From a virus, in the IMG/VR virus record IMGVR_UViG_3300030388_000730, positions 1 through 47,047 of that record: a stretch of DNA of 47,047 bases; one strand, 5' to 3'. Below the pieces are notes generated by a model. That model worked only from the letters and a program-made list of their open reading frames with translations. It was not told where the DNA came from and made no database searches. Shown here piece after piece: positions 20,501 through 29,248 of the stretch (the stretch's first letter is position 1; each line of letters opens with the position of its first letter). Made by a program: the position numbers and the translations under genes.

Positions 20501-23500
20501 AATTAGATAGACAAAACATATCTAGTGTAGGTATTACTGAAGGAGATATTAATGAAATTAATAGGGCTTTAAAGTCTGGGTCTAAAGAATATAATCAGGT
20601 TGTCCGTGACTACTCTGATAAGTCTAGAAGATACTACGCTAAGGCTACTCTAATTCCTGCAGACAATCAATACAACTTAGAAGGTGGTGTTGCTATATTT
20701 ATAGAGAATGCTGTAAGCAATCGTAATGACTTTACTGAAGAACAATTAAGAGCTATAGATAAGCACTTAGAGTTAATGGTTGATATAACCGCTACTAAAA
20801 GTCAAAAGTTATTAGCTTTAAATAATGTTAAGAGAAAGTATGTAATGGCTGTAACCACAGAGTTGCAAGCCAAGATGGATGAGGTCGTAGATTACCACAA
20901 CGCTAAGACTAGAGAGATTATAGCTAATCATAATAGCAACAGTGACTTTGACTTGTTTAAGGTTACTGGTCAAGCCACTATAGATAGCTTATTATCAGAA
21001 GGTTATAAAATAAAGAACTCTGACACTCAGAAGTCTAAGGTAAAAGGAGAGCTTAACCTATTAGGTAAACTAGCGTTCCAACAAACTATAAATGGTAAGA
21101 TTCAATACTTAAATAATGTAGAGACTCATGTAGCCATGATGGATAAGTTAGGAAGAAGTCCTCTCGATGCCGTATCTTCTATGAATTACTTTACAAACAA
21201 GTTCTGGTTACAAGACCTGAATGCTAACACAATGGAAGAGCAGAATTTTAGTATGAAGAATAAGCGCTCTACGGGTCTTATTGCTCCACACGATTCTTCT
21301 TATTCTGGCAACAGAGTAGAGACCATTATTTTTGATGACCAAGATTTAGAATTTGAAAACGAATCTCAGAAAGTACAAATATTCAATTATGAAACAGGTA
21401 AACTTGAAGAGGTAACACTAACTCCTAAGCTTGCTGATTCAGCCTCATACATAACGCAAGAGGAAGCAACAAGATTAGAGGGTAATCATGGTGGTTTATC
21501 TGATGTTAAGGGCTCATTCAAGCTTGTTGGATACGGTAGAAATGTAGACAACAAAAGGATAGCTTCTCATACAGGGCAGAAATCTAATCAATTCTACTTT
21601 AAAGGTCATACTATTGTATTAAACAATAAGGTTAGAGGACCTCTTAGTGGAGTATATAAGTCGTTAAAAGCTAGAGAGAAGTTCTATTCTGATGAAGGTT
21701 TAAAGAACCATAGAGTTTTATCTTATGCAGATAGTGGTGTTAAGAAGTTTAACATTAAAGGAGTTAATACATTCTCTTTAAAGGAGTTAAATGATGGAAA
21801 CTTTGACCTTAATGGTCGTTTAGATAAGTGGAGTTACGATGAGGTTAACAAACTTAGAGGATTTGATGGTAGATTCTTTGGTGTACAGAATGAGTTAGAT
21901 AAAGAAGCTAATTCAGCAACTGTAGCAAAGCAAGGTATATCTAACATGAATGTATTTGCTGACCACTGGGATACGAACGTACAAGCTCTTTCTCAGAAGG
22001 TTATGAATGCTTACGCACTTGCTTTAGATTTACAATATAACGAAGAGATTGCTAGCCTTACATACGAAGGATTAGCTAAACAAGATATGGAGTCATCATC
22101 TATGCCTCCTGTCCAAGCTGTTATGTTCCAAGAAGGTAACGATTCTTTACCTACTATTAGAGCGAGAGTTCTAGAGTTGGCTAATTCTAAATTAAGAAAA
22201 AAAGGATTTAAATTAAGAACTGAGGGTACTCTATCTTTACAAGAGTCTGATATAATTCAAGGATTTGAAATGTCAGGTGAGGGTAAATTGGTAGAAACAG
22301 ACAAAGCTTTAAAGCCTATTAGTGTAAGCGGTACAGAAGGTAACTTAAAAGTATCGCATGCTGAAGCATCTATATCTCAACACATGGCCAAAATGCTAGG
22401 TGTAACTAAAGAGGATGTAGAAAAAGCTAGAACTAGTGGTGAAGAAATATTATTTCTTGCTACTCGTATACCAGCATCATCTGCAGGTTCTACTGTAGTA
22501 TTGAGAGTTGCTAAAATATCTGACAAGCAAGGTAATACTATTGCTGTTAACTCTAAGACCTCTTCTATTATGGGAGCTGACCTCGATGGGGATATGCTAC
22601 ACATTAATATAGTAGAGACAGGTAAAGATTTAACTGACTTACAGAATGCTAAAAATAACGTTATACAATCTATTATAGATTTATACTCAGAGCCTTCTGT
22701 GGTTAATATGTTAATTCAAGAGATTGAAATTGAATCTACTACAAAATCTAGTAACCTTGCTTTGTTTGGAAATGAAGAAGGAAGTACTGAAGTAAATAAT
22801 GATTTAGGTTTATTAGGTGCAAGTAATATATATGAGACGACTAAGGGTAATGTACCGATGATTGGTATAATTGCATCTCAGAACCTTATGTACAACTATA
22901 TATCTCAAGGTAATCCTGAACTTCTTTATGATGGTACAGCTATAGAGTTTCAAATTGATAAAGGGTTTAGTAAAAGTTCTTTAGGTTTAGATTTTTATTC
23001 TAACAATAAAAAGTTATCAGAAATTGGAACTGCAGAAGAGTATTCAGAATTCTTGGAAACAGTATTCCCTAATAGTGAAGTGAAGGACGTTGTGTATAGA
23101 GGCTCAGACCCATTAGCTTCAAGCTCAACATATCAATATTTTACAACAGTAAAAGGAGAAGCAACTCTTTTTGCTAAAGCTAACGTTCCTAAAAGCGGTA
23201 TAATTTCTGAAAGAAATCCTACCAATTCTATTGATAAAAACTTTAAAGAGGGATTAAAAAATAAGTATGATGAAAGTCTAATAAAAAGTTTATATCATGA
23301 GCCGCTAGCTCCAGATGACTTTTTTAAAGGATTTGTACCAAATGCTATAAACAAACTTAGTCCGTCTGATAAGTCTATTTTTAACAAGATAGAGAAGTTA
23401 AAAAGAATGTATGATATAGTTAAGATAGAATCAGAGAGTGATGCAATGAAGCCATTTGATGATACAGACTATAGAGACACAATAGATGATTATAAAAAAT

Positions 23501-26500
23501 TATTAGCCGAATTAAAATCTTTATACTTTAAATCAAGTGACGTAGGGAAGGTACAGGAAGTATTGCTAAATATTAAAAACTCATACAAAGAAGAGATAGT
23601 ACAAGAAGATTTACAAAACAATAGAGATGCTTATAAAAATGGTCATGACGGGGCTATGCTTAATGATGGCGACCACTTCCTTGTTAAAAGGGATACTAAT
23701 CAAATTCACGAACTAGGCTCAGAAAAAGACATACAAGGATTTAATAATTTTGTAGCATCGAATAAATCTACTTTAACTACACTAGATAACGTAGTTAAAA
23801 AAGATGGTACTGGAACTTACTATGAGGTATGTAAGTACTTAAACTTAGTATTAGATGATGGTAAGAATAATAACAGAGCTAACTTCCAATTCATAAAAGA
23901 AACTGCTGGACAGTTTATAATGATGATGAAGTATGGTATTAAGCCTGCTCAAATATCTACGTATATAAGAGATATGAATTGGGCTGCCCTTAAAGGGTTG
24001 AACTCTAAGGAGATATACGATAGGGCTAATGAGGCTGCAATGAGCTTAGATGCTGAATACAACATAGGAGGTGAAGAGCCTGCAAATTTAAGTCAAGTTA
24101 TACAGTCAGTTTTTGGTGGTGGAGTAGGTCTTTCTTTTAACATACCTTCTATCGCTGAAGAGTCTAAGAATGATGAAAAAGATGTTAATGATAAAGCTAT
24201 GCTTCTTTATTATGTTACTAGTCAGATAGGTCAAGACCTTAAAGATTTAAGTCTATTCGTAGGTTTAGATAAGAAGTTTACTGCAAACCCTCTTGACAAC
24301 TTAATACAACATCAAGCAGCGTTAGAAGCTTTAAAGGTTCAACCAAGTATAGATGAAAGATTAAGAGCAAAGAATCCTTTGTATAAGAGACAGTTAGAAA
24401 CAAACGAAAAGCTTATACAGAAAGCTATAGACGAGTCTGCAGAATTAAGTAATGGTTATGCTGAAGGATTACTTGGGGATTACAATTTCGAAGAAGTTAA
24501 AGGTACTTCAGGAATTTTAGGTATAGAGAATATTCAAAATAGTGCTGGTGAAGATATACCTCTTGGAATATTTAATAAAAACCTAAACGGTCTAGTTAGT
24601 GACTCTGATTTAATAAGTCAACTGACTAAAGCTTTAACGTTATCAAGAGCTCTTATTCATGCTGGTTATGATGTATCTAATAAGATTCTACAACTAGGTG
24701 GTATGTTTAAGGAGGAAATGGGGCTTAAATACGAAGAGTTTGCTGCACTACCAACAAATGCAGGAAAGTTAGTACACCTAACAACTGCTGCTGGTAATGT
24801 AGCTAAAGCATTCCAAAACGATAACTCAAACAATCAGAACAAATGGTTGGGAGCTGACGGTATACTAAAGATTATGCCTACTAAGGGTTATATAACAGAG
24901 AAAGGTAAAACACAAATAGCAGATTATATTAAGTTTGATATAGATGTTGCTAAGCTTCAACGAGAGTTAGAGTTTACTGAGCATGTTGATATATATAGAA
25001 AGGATTTTGAAAAGCTTCCTGAATCCCTTAAGAGGTTCTTAGTATTTAATGACTTGTTATCAACTGGTTGGGGTTCTAAAAACCCTGGAAAGTCTATGAT
25101 ACCTTACATGTCTGCTGCTTATTCTTCTAAAGTGAATAGTATGTTTAGTGTTATAAACGACCCAGCTGTAAGTAACTTCACTGATGACATGGCTATAATG
25201 AAAGAAAAGCTAAGTCATATAATGAACTTCACTGGGGATAATGAACTAGACAACAGAAGAATTGCTTTAGTGCTTCAGATTGGGTTGAATGGCCCTAATG
25301 CTAAAGTGACTACTAATACAAAGACTGGAGAATCAACTATAAGGAATAAGCATAATGGAGGGTTGTTTACTGTAACAACTAATAAGATAGGTGCTAACCC
25401 ACTTAATCAAGTGTCTGAAATTAAATTTGATAAACAAGCAACTTCTGCTTATAGAGATGTAAACCCTTCAGAAACTTTCCCATTCCAATATGGTAAAGGA
25501 ATCCCTTATTTCAATCAGTTTCCTGAGTTATCAATGCTCAACACTATGGAAGCTTTAACTAAAGTTAAGCATGCTGAGAATGGTACTTCTGTACATGAGG
25601 TTAGTAAAGGGCCTAAAAAGAAGTTTTTAAAGATAGCATCTCATAGTAGAGACCATTTCGGAGATACAGGTGTTGCTTACACTAAAAATGAGTATGCAGC
25701 TAAAGTTCTACTTAAAGGTCAAAAAATAGAAGATTTAAGTGAGAACATGCAGGAAGACCTGGATTTAAGGTTTAAAGTTTATGAAGAGTCTGTAAAACGA
25801 GCTGCTGAAATAAATAAAGAAATTAGTAAGGAATTAGACGATACCATATACAGACTAGACCATAATAATAAAGAAAAGAGCAAGAAAGCTTTAGATAAAA
25901 AGTTTGAAGATGTTAGAGATATATACACTAACCTTAGAGATGTAATAGATAAAAGTACTGTAGTTATAGGTAAAGAGTCTTACAAGTTAGATTCTATGGC
26001 TTTTGATACATTACTTCGTTTAGCTCAACATAACTTTGGTAATCATATAGCTGAAAAACAAATCACTGATTGGGAGTATGCACACGGTAAGAAATTTGTA
26101 GAAACGGTTATCAATGAACAACACAAAAAATCTAAAGATATTTCTAGATTAAATCTATGGATGTCTCCAGGTGATTTTGGTAAAACTAAGCCAGCGATAG
26201 CTTATATAAACAAGAACATCAAAATGACTCATATGAAGTATACAAGAAACATATCTCTTGTTGCTAAAGAAATGAACGATAAATTGGATTCCTTATTCAA
26301 GCACAAGTTTGGTAGCGATTTAGCTGCTAAAGGAATTAAGGCTTTTATGGCTTACATGCCTATAGGTACAATGGGTTATAGTGAAAAGTTGTTTGAGAAT
26401 TTCTACAAGTCTTACACTGGTCTTGAAAAGATAACAGATAAGGAAGGTGTAGTATCTTACAGAGATAGGTCTAATTTAGAGTTGCACCCAGATTTATTTA

Positions 26501-28689
26501 ACAAAGGTGGTAAGTATGGTAATACTATATCTTTAAAGAAAGAAGGTAAAAAATACAAAAATTTACACGAGTCTGAGAAAGAGTATATAGAAATGTATGT
26601 TAAGTATACAAACTTCTACAAAGAATTAATAAAAGCTAAAAACTTATATAAGACGACTAAAGGAGCTAACTATGTTGCTAACATAAACTCTAGTACCTGG
26701 GAAACTTACCATAGAAGAGGTTTGTTCGGTATGTACTACCAAATGTTTAAGGGTGATGAAATGCTTTCTGATGTAATGATTAAAGGTGTTAACCCTATAA
26801 CGGGTGAACCAGCAACTTTAGATTACTTTAGTTGGAAGGCTATCTTTATGCATGCTCCAGGAGAGTCGTTTAAAATATCAAGAGCTCAGATAGTTAAAGG
26901 TGGGGTAAAGATGATTTCTTCTAAAGGTAATAGCAAACAAGTTATGACTGGAACTCAAAGAGTTGAAGCATATAGAGTTATACAAAAAAGAGCTCAAGAG
27001 TTATGGGACAACAAGAAAGACGACAACGATAACGATATAAACGTAACATCACCAGTTAATGACGTTATGGCTTTAGAATCTGAAGAAGCTGTTAACAGGT
27101 ATGTACACTCACGTTCTATGACTTCTGGTTACTTAGCCACTCATAATATACACCAGGCTTTAAACACTTATGTAAGAGACTTTATGTTCTTGCATGGTAA
27201 TATGTTCTATGACCCTAAAGCTAAAGTTTGGAATACTCTTTCGTGGGCTGGAAACGATAAAGCTTTAGAGCACTCTTATATAAGCGACAAAAAAGTTACT
27301 GATTCTAGATATTCTGGATTAAAGCATATAAGGTCAAACGAAGGAGATGCAAGTCTTAAGGATTACAAGCTGGCTTTTTCAGGATTTAATGATAAGACTG
27401 CTGAGATAGATGCAGCTATGTCAAGTCTTGGAGATAATCATATAAACGCTAGAAAGTTTCTACAGAAAGTAGTTAAAGAAGGATTCCTTATTAAAGAAAA
27501 AAATCTTACTTTGAGTGACTCTTCATCTAAAATTACGAGGTATACATTTGGACAACAACCAGAAAAAGTTCTAGCTAACTTCTTCACTCAATGGACTATG
27601 TATATTGCATTAGGATTTAATATTCCTGCTGCAAAAGGTAACGTGTTGATTGGTAAATACAATGCTTATAGACAAGCTGGTGGTAAAGCCTTAATAAAAG
27701 GTGAAGCTAGATATTGGGGATTAAGTAGCGATAAGATTTACGACAACTCTGCTAGGCTTAAAGCTCGTAAGATGATTGACGAACTAGGTATACTTACATA
27801 TCGTGCAGAGGAATTAGCCGAAGGTTTAGGTGCAAGTTCTTTAAGTTCTGTTGTCTTCTACCCTATGGTAGCTGCAGAGAATTGGATACAACAAGCACAA
27901 TTTTTAGGTCAATTAACTCAAAAGCAATGGGATGGTTATTTTATAGACAAGAACGGAGACCTTAAATTTAATGGAGCAGAAGAAGATAGACTAACTCAAC
28001 AGGATGTAGCTACCTTAGAAAGAAAAGTAATTGATGTACAAGGTAGAGGGTATTCCGAAACTGATGTACGTTACATACAACTATTCTCTCTTGGTACTAT
28101 GGCCATGCAGTTTAAAAGATGGTTTCCAACTTTCTTAGCTGACAGGTTTAAGTCTGAAGATGTGGATGACTTAGGTAATTTACGTATGGGCTCAATAATA
28201 GGAGCTAGGAAGTTTATAGATAAAATGCATAAGGAAGGTAAGCTGTGGAAATTTAGTGAGTTTAGAAAAGAACTTAATGAGAACTTTAAACCGCACGAAC
28301 GTGAAGCTGTAATGAGAGTAATGTATGGAACTAACGGTATTATGGTTGCTTCTTTACTATACGCTATAGCTATTGCTACTAATGATGATGACGAGCCAGA
28401 AGATGAAACTGCTAAGTTGTTTGAGAAACTTTTAGGAGATATGCTTTTATTAGGTAACGTTCCAAAGCTTACGTATATGACTAACATACCTGCAACAGAC
28501 ACGATAGAAAATTTAGCTCTTGCACTTTATCATACAGCAAAACAAACTGAATACCAACGTAAAGCTAAGTATGGAGATAAAGGAGACTTAAAATCTGTAG
28601 CACACTTTGCAAGGTTATTACCAGCTCCTCTTAGAAAACCTTTACAGTTAGAAAATAAAAAAGACAAAAGACAAAGACCTTTAAACTAA
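14584..28689 (+). CDS. Giant multidomain virion protein with RNA polymerase-like, peptidase-like and ADP-ribosyltransferase-like segments
   Basis: This 4701-aa open frame has no interruption. Visible in order: hydrophobic Ala/Gly segments at about 180-203 and 236-262; a Lys/Glu linker (773-819); an E3-binding-like domain (826-866, SPSALALANKLGIDLEESG then GRLTKADIENY); a second Lys/Glu linker; HENFH at 1005-1009 in EEAIFHENFHIF. Then come segments found in two-barrel RNA polymerases of phages: DSASYIT (2285-2291), YFKGHTIVL (2338-2346), FFGVQNEL (2431-2438), R2628-x-P2630, and GAD2666-L-D2668-G-D2670. An ADP-ribosyltransferase-like segment follows (FPNSEVKDVVYRGS at 2828-2841; HELGSEKDIQGFNNF near 3045). 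The C-terminal 900 residues include FSLGTMAMQFKRWFPTFLADRF-type sequence split over about 4500-4520, and one hydrophobic stretch at 4585-4599. It ends the internal-virion gene run, so injection with DNA is likely. Catalysis is inferred from motifs only. Confidence 0.8.
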   Translation: MEEKKLAPTIQPSNDFWNIDEPKEGVQQYDSSLDSSFNEPSSSEGLNVPQDDVPVYRRNLNLENEAIQDATTAWRQPEQPKVEIDEDMNWFEMAGKSFVVGLGDMVDSFGDIADFMGGSTSSEISQQVYGTDTSKPISDSLHGFADYLQSYGDDVPGLADLENVTWDDLSDIDFWGTGVARMLPFALSLMIPATGAAKLAGMATKGRKFTKAAAAIAKGSKSIGITKYADPLVARGLITAGISTVSAGATANLIEGAALAGQTLNEGVKQGLTEAEAMNAASLVYRDNLASMGADIVQYGLFMGQMGIGKGAIASAQKLGAKFAGTSTAKAVAGVAGKAAAKSGVSALKAPGMKDVIRSSFKAIGMGAIHGITDGVVEQFQEVFQDWSVQRRIAEAKGEGDEFPDYLDFFLADEQRPTRVLSFATSLLMSGASNTIRTATENRTTLQTAIDERNESHEMIKIFEKDLDEGVYRTKRKVNVTNEDGTISQKEVIEELNAEEASNWGRDAAAHTMILNAVKQGDEQVILDFFQSKLDSGNISEEQHSSYKGTFDEIKAAMDGKPSSTLDNKGKTELVYNSWLNSTSKVQLNKQKEALQAQIDEIQAQVDDGPLDQPSADIEINGLKELTKSSLQAQEEIVAATESRINEIYSESKVRTDEKTWKKDTGKKLESIVEKELKGEDLTAEELALTTSDDKAKEFYSEKKLEGQKFNALKAAKKKAGRKFKGHKANAASSKDGTYVYTKRNEKDNTLSVITVSPDGSVEMKTDTIDENLSEIEKKSKEKSEAKTEKEKALRAEKEKAKDEKDEKEEKEKNLTEKNSQFKGKVISPSALALANKLGIDLEESGLIGNGKGKNGRLTKADIENYKPEVKAEEKAEKKVEEKGKETIPKYLTGSNLKATAKLALDATTGIIKAFFNKERAVRIVDKVEAALHRRKIRRAYTMGKGSQRTLANLYAKKSADGLISVQFLDEIYSRGDEGAAYAMGLGVFINPDAATDSAEEAIFHENFHIFRMLYGHLKEVKDMMLSVVGQPVYKTTKLDYQEELLYFFVDKEGNKNTMTQEEALEYLKLKQENASQQELFNVVTSVEKYALDNGKDITEKLRKEFYESSLNVLTQAGFVELKEEAQVHIQDEALAKLGGLYGSVNQDLFISGQNKTEYNSKLKAWKEKIKDSVTKEEAESAFEAVSKGLYKANGEQSLEEQFKNVNKLIADNKAKYGAYTATTQQSLNKKLLKQSRVIDEVNYLLNDLKGSVHQRAKAFVATELDVILKVDKKKDFTVNELSKYIQEKLLLTESINKSYVDIASDVLSDYYNTKDYKQALQLIRNNEGTIKALIRNQHLTGLTAEASKVLSKKLSESDNAYLKALEAKFSKAQKEVLSTDNNGDKLSIDADDIFSAMIDDNPQQLSDKLYSILEFHLQIVSQTYRRDVIIGKDKLLFHIKSFAQGKTKEEFVKNAYGLIDALRLQEAGKSFTFMENNDEHVARFLTTLVEQHELMPKTAIPYTKKGANMAFGSVLGGLYLQMNSMTTEKGLFLTADGYAPALSRQDANRVQTALKDAVMFGSEFLNKQRTGNVPLGLLTENVNATPTNERQAGMLSQLRKRILYTRNLARLVYAPKHTYEKGQRDKDLLHFINAFFLPFGTNESGASFNFNELALDEFRIYDEETKKNLTLREYFEGDRLKALYNQSISFDLAESVKNNNISLEDLKKKANADVFMPFFIAKIRNKIGGDKIQDNTLIDKDIMSQIRDDFDKQIEDAYNSMDKFPADKVDDVKYVQTLPEAGLTNSPKGPEYQRNGKVTRQIKLTELKTEEQKEAYAKKNGLMSFSTSGIQPGEKVWEREIVKEWKTSERGSIAMYTVIGEDGGKNNSSSLNDLQGHKKLAQAVIATFNSEHNEGYMSTILTPEDKTLNLNTRKYFLEYNADSLRDFMNKGDGMAFAELFSYEGYQNPYAMRALEDDYKLEFLSLLGDSKSELDRQNISSVGITEGDINEINRALKSGSKEYNQVVRDYSDKSRRYYAKATLIPADNQYNLEGGVAIFIENAVSNRNDFTEEQLRAIDKHLELMVDITATKSQKLLALNNVKRKYVMAVTTELQAKMDEVVDYHNAKTREIIANHNSNSDFDLFKVTGQATIDSLLSEGYKIKNSDTQKSKVKGELNLLGKLAFQQTINGKIQYLNNVETHVAMMDKLGRSPLDAVSSMNYFTNKFWLQDLNANTMEEQNFSMKNKRSTGLIAPHDSSYSGNRVETIIFDDQDLEFENESQKVQIFNYETGKLEEVTLTPKLADSASYITQEEATRLEGNHGGLSDVKGSFKLVGYGRNVDNKRIASHTGQKSNQFYFKGHTIVLNNKVRGPLSGVYKSLKAREKFYSDEGLKNHRVLSYADSGVKKFNIKGVNTFSLKELNDGNFDLNGRLDKWSYDEVNKLRGFDGRFFGVQNELDKEANSATVAKQGISNMNVFADHWDTNVQALSQKVMNAYALALDLQYNEEIASLTYEGLAKQDMESSSMPPVQAVMFQEGNDSLPTIRARVLELANSKLRKKGFKLRTEGTLSLQESDIIQGFEMSGEGKLVETDKALKPISVSGTEGNLKVSHAEASISQHMAKMLGVTKEDVEKARTSGEEILFLATRIPASSAGSTVVLRVAKISDKQGNTIAVNSKTSSIMGADLDGDMLHINIVETGKDLTDLQNAKNNVIQSIIDLYSEPSVVNMLIQEIEIESTTKSSNLALFGNEEGSTEVNNDLGLLGASNIYETTKGNVPMIGIIASQNLMYNYISQGNPELLYDGTAIEFQIDKGFSKSSLGLDFYSNNKKLSEIGTAEEYSEFLETVFPNSEVKDVVYRGSDPLASSSTYQYFTTVKGEATLFAKANVPKSGIISERNPTNSIDKNFKEGLKNKYDESLIKSLYHEPLAPDDFFKGFVPNAINKLSPSDKSIFNKIEKLKRMYDIVKIESESDAMKPFDDTDYRDTIDDYKKLLAELKSLYFKSSDVGKVQEVLLNIKNSYKEEIVQEDLQNNRDAYKNGHDGAMLNDGDHFLVKRDTNQIHELGSEKDIQGFNNFVASNKSTLTTLDNVVKKDGTGTYYEVCKYLNLVLDDGKNNNRANFQFIKETAGQFIMMMKYGIKPAQISTYIRDMNWAALKGLNSKEIYDRANEAAMSLDAEYNIGGEEPANLSQVIQSVFGGGVGLSFNIPSIAEESKNDEKDVNDKAMLLYYVTSQIGQDLKDLSLFVGLDKKFTANPLDNLIQHQAALEALKVQPSIDERLRAKNPLYKRQLETNEKLIQKAIDESAELSNGYAEGLLGDYNFEEVKGTSGILGIENIQNSAGEDIPLGIFNKNLNGLVSDSDLISQLTKALTLSRALIHAGYDVSNKILQLGGMFKEEMGLKYEEFAALPTNAGKLVHLTTAAGNVAKAFQNDNSNNQNKWLGADGILKIMPTKGYITEKGKTQIADYIKFDIDVAKLQRELEFTEHVDIYRKDFEKLPESLKRFLVFNDLLSTGWGSKNPGKSMIPYMSAAYSSKVNSMFSVINDPAVSNFTDDMAIMKEKLSHIMNFTGDNELDNRRIALVLQIGLNGPNAKVTTNTKTGESTIRNKHNGGLFTVTTNKIGANPLNQVSEIKFDKQATSAYRDVNPSETFPFQYGKGIPYFNQFPELSMLNTMEALTKVKHAENGTSVHEVSKGPKKKFLKIASHSRDHFGDTGVAYTKNEYAAKVLLKGQKIEDLSENMQEDLDLRFKVYEESVKRAAEINKEISKELDDTIYRLDHNNKEKSKKALDKKFEDVRDIYTNLRDVIDKSTVVIGKESYKLDSMAFDTLLRLAQHNFGNHIAEKQITDWEYAHGKKFVETVINEQHKKSKDISRLNLWMSPGDFGKTKPAIAYINKNIKMTHMKYTRNISLVAKEMNDKLDSLFKHKFGSDLAAKGIKAFMAYMPIGTMGYSEKLFENFYKSYTGLEKITDKEGVVSYRDRSNLELHPDLFNKGGKYGNTISLKKEGKKYKNLHESEKEYIEMYVKYTNFYKELIKAKNLYKTTKGANYVANINSSTWETYHRRGLFGMYYQMFKGDEMLSDVMIKGVNPITGEPATLDYFSWKAIFMHAPGESFKISRAQIVKGGVKMISSKGNSKQVMTGTQRVEAYRVIQKRAQELWDNKKDDNDNDINVTSPVNDVMALESEEAVNRYVHSRSMTSGYLATHNIHQALNTYVRDFMFLHGNMFYDPKAKVWNTLSWAGNDKALEHSYISDKKVTDSRYSGLKHIRSNEGDASLKDYKLAFSGFNDKTAEIDAAMSSLGDNHINARKFLQKVVKEGFLIKEKNLTLSDSSSKITRYTFGQQPEKVLANFFTQWTMYIALGFNIPAAKGNVLIGKYNAYRQAGGKALIKGEARYWGLSSDKIYDNSARLKARKMIDELGILTYRAEELAEGLGASSLSSVVFYPMVAAENWIQQAQFLGQLTQKQWDGYFIDKNGDLKFNGAEEDRLTQQDVATLERKVIDVQGRGYSETDVRYIQLFSLGTMAMQFKRWFPTFLADRFKSEDVDDLGNLRMGSIIGARKFIDKMHKEGKLWKFSEFRKELNENFKPHEREAVMRVMYGTNGIMVASLLYAIAIATNDDDEPEDETAKLFEKLLGDMLLLGNVPKLTYMTNIPATDTIENLALALYHTAKQTEYQRKAKYGDKGDLKSVAHFARLLPAPLRKPLQLENKKDKRQRPLN

Positions 28690-28715
28690 CAAAAAAAACT
28701 AAAAACTTTAATTAG

Positions 28716-28723
28716 TATATTTG
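28716..28723 (+). promoter_or_regulatory. Bacteroidota-type -7 promoter box
   Basis: TATATTTG matches the TAnnTTTG -7 consensus of the Bacteroidota housekeeping sigma factor exactly. It lies 16 bases before the ATG at 28739 in the 49-bp gap after the giant gene. No clear -33 TTTG was found at the usual distance; the upstream sequence is A-rich. It would let the fibre region be transcribed separately by host polymerase. Confidence 0.4.
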
Positions 28724-28738
28724 TATAAATAATAAAAC

Positions 28739-29248
28739 ATGGCTACTACTTTAAATACAGATGTTGCAGTAAACTTAGATATTACTGCTAGAAGAAACGA
28801 TACATTTAAAATGATACTTACAGTTAAGGATTCTGTAAGTAATGTAGTAGCATTCCCTGCTGCAAGTGGGGGAGCTGGTCCTTCTTATCAAGGAAAAATG
28901 ACTATTGTTAATTCTAGTGGAGATAAAGTTATAAGTTTTTTTAGTGATTATTGGAGAGATAACCAAGAGCACGGTAGTACTTTTGATGGTATTCATCCTA
29001 AAGATAGATTCCCTGAAGCTAATCAAGAAGGGTTTTACACAGGGGGTACAACAACTAGCTCTGCTATATATTTTGCTCCAAACACAGGTGTTGTTACGAT
29101 TAATGTTCCTTTTAACAATATTGATTTTCAATCTGGAGAATACAATTATGACTTCCAAGTTTATAAGTATCCTGACGGAGGAAGTGTAGAGTATATAACA
29201 TGGTTGTACGGAAAGTTTACATTAAGAGCTGACATAACACAAATATAA
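28739..29248 (+). CDS. BppU-like tail adaptor protein, copy 1
   Basis: This 169-aa protein has an N-terminus of the form NTDVAVNLDITARRNDTFKM, an immunoglobulin-like beta sandwich core, and the ending 'YGKFTLRADI'. It resembles the N-terminal domain of BppU-type baseplate proteins that anchor receptor-binding proteins. Two paralogues lie at 35779 and 39308 with the same opening (D.A..IDI.ARKN.SF) and closing (YG.FK). It ends in a TAATG overlap with a fibre gene whose N-terminus carries short 'V.I' strands, so the pair is probably co-translated. This copy has a longer loop region at about 38-100 than the other two. The anchoring role is inferred from family resemblance and the repeated gene pairing. 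Confidence 0.6.
   Translation: MATTLNTDVAVNLDITARRNDTFKMILTVKDSVSNVVAFPAASGGAGPSYQGKMTIVNSSGDKVISFFSDYWRDNQEHGSTFDGIHPKDRFPEANQEGFYTGGTTTSSAIYFAPNTGVVTINVPFNNIDFQSGEYNYDFQVYKYPDGGSVEYITWLYGKFTLRADITQI

Noticed and set aside
28071-28502. 143-codon minus-strand open frame
   Set aside because: It is antisense to the conserved C-terminal region of the giant protein, and its composition (Ser/Leu/Ile runs) is as expected for a reverse reading.
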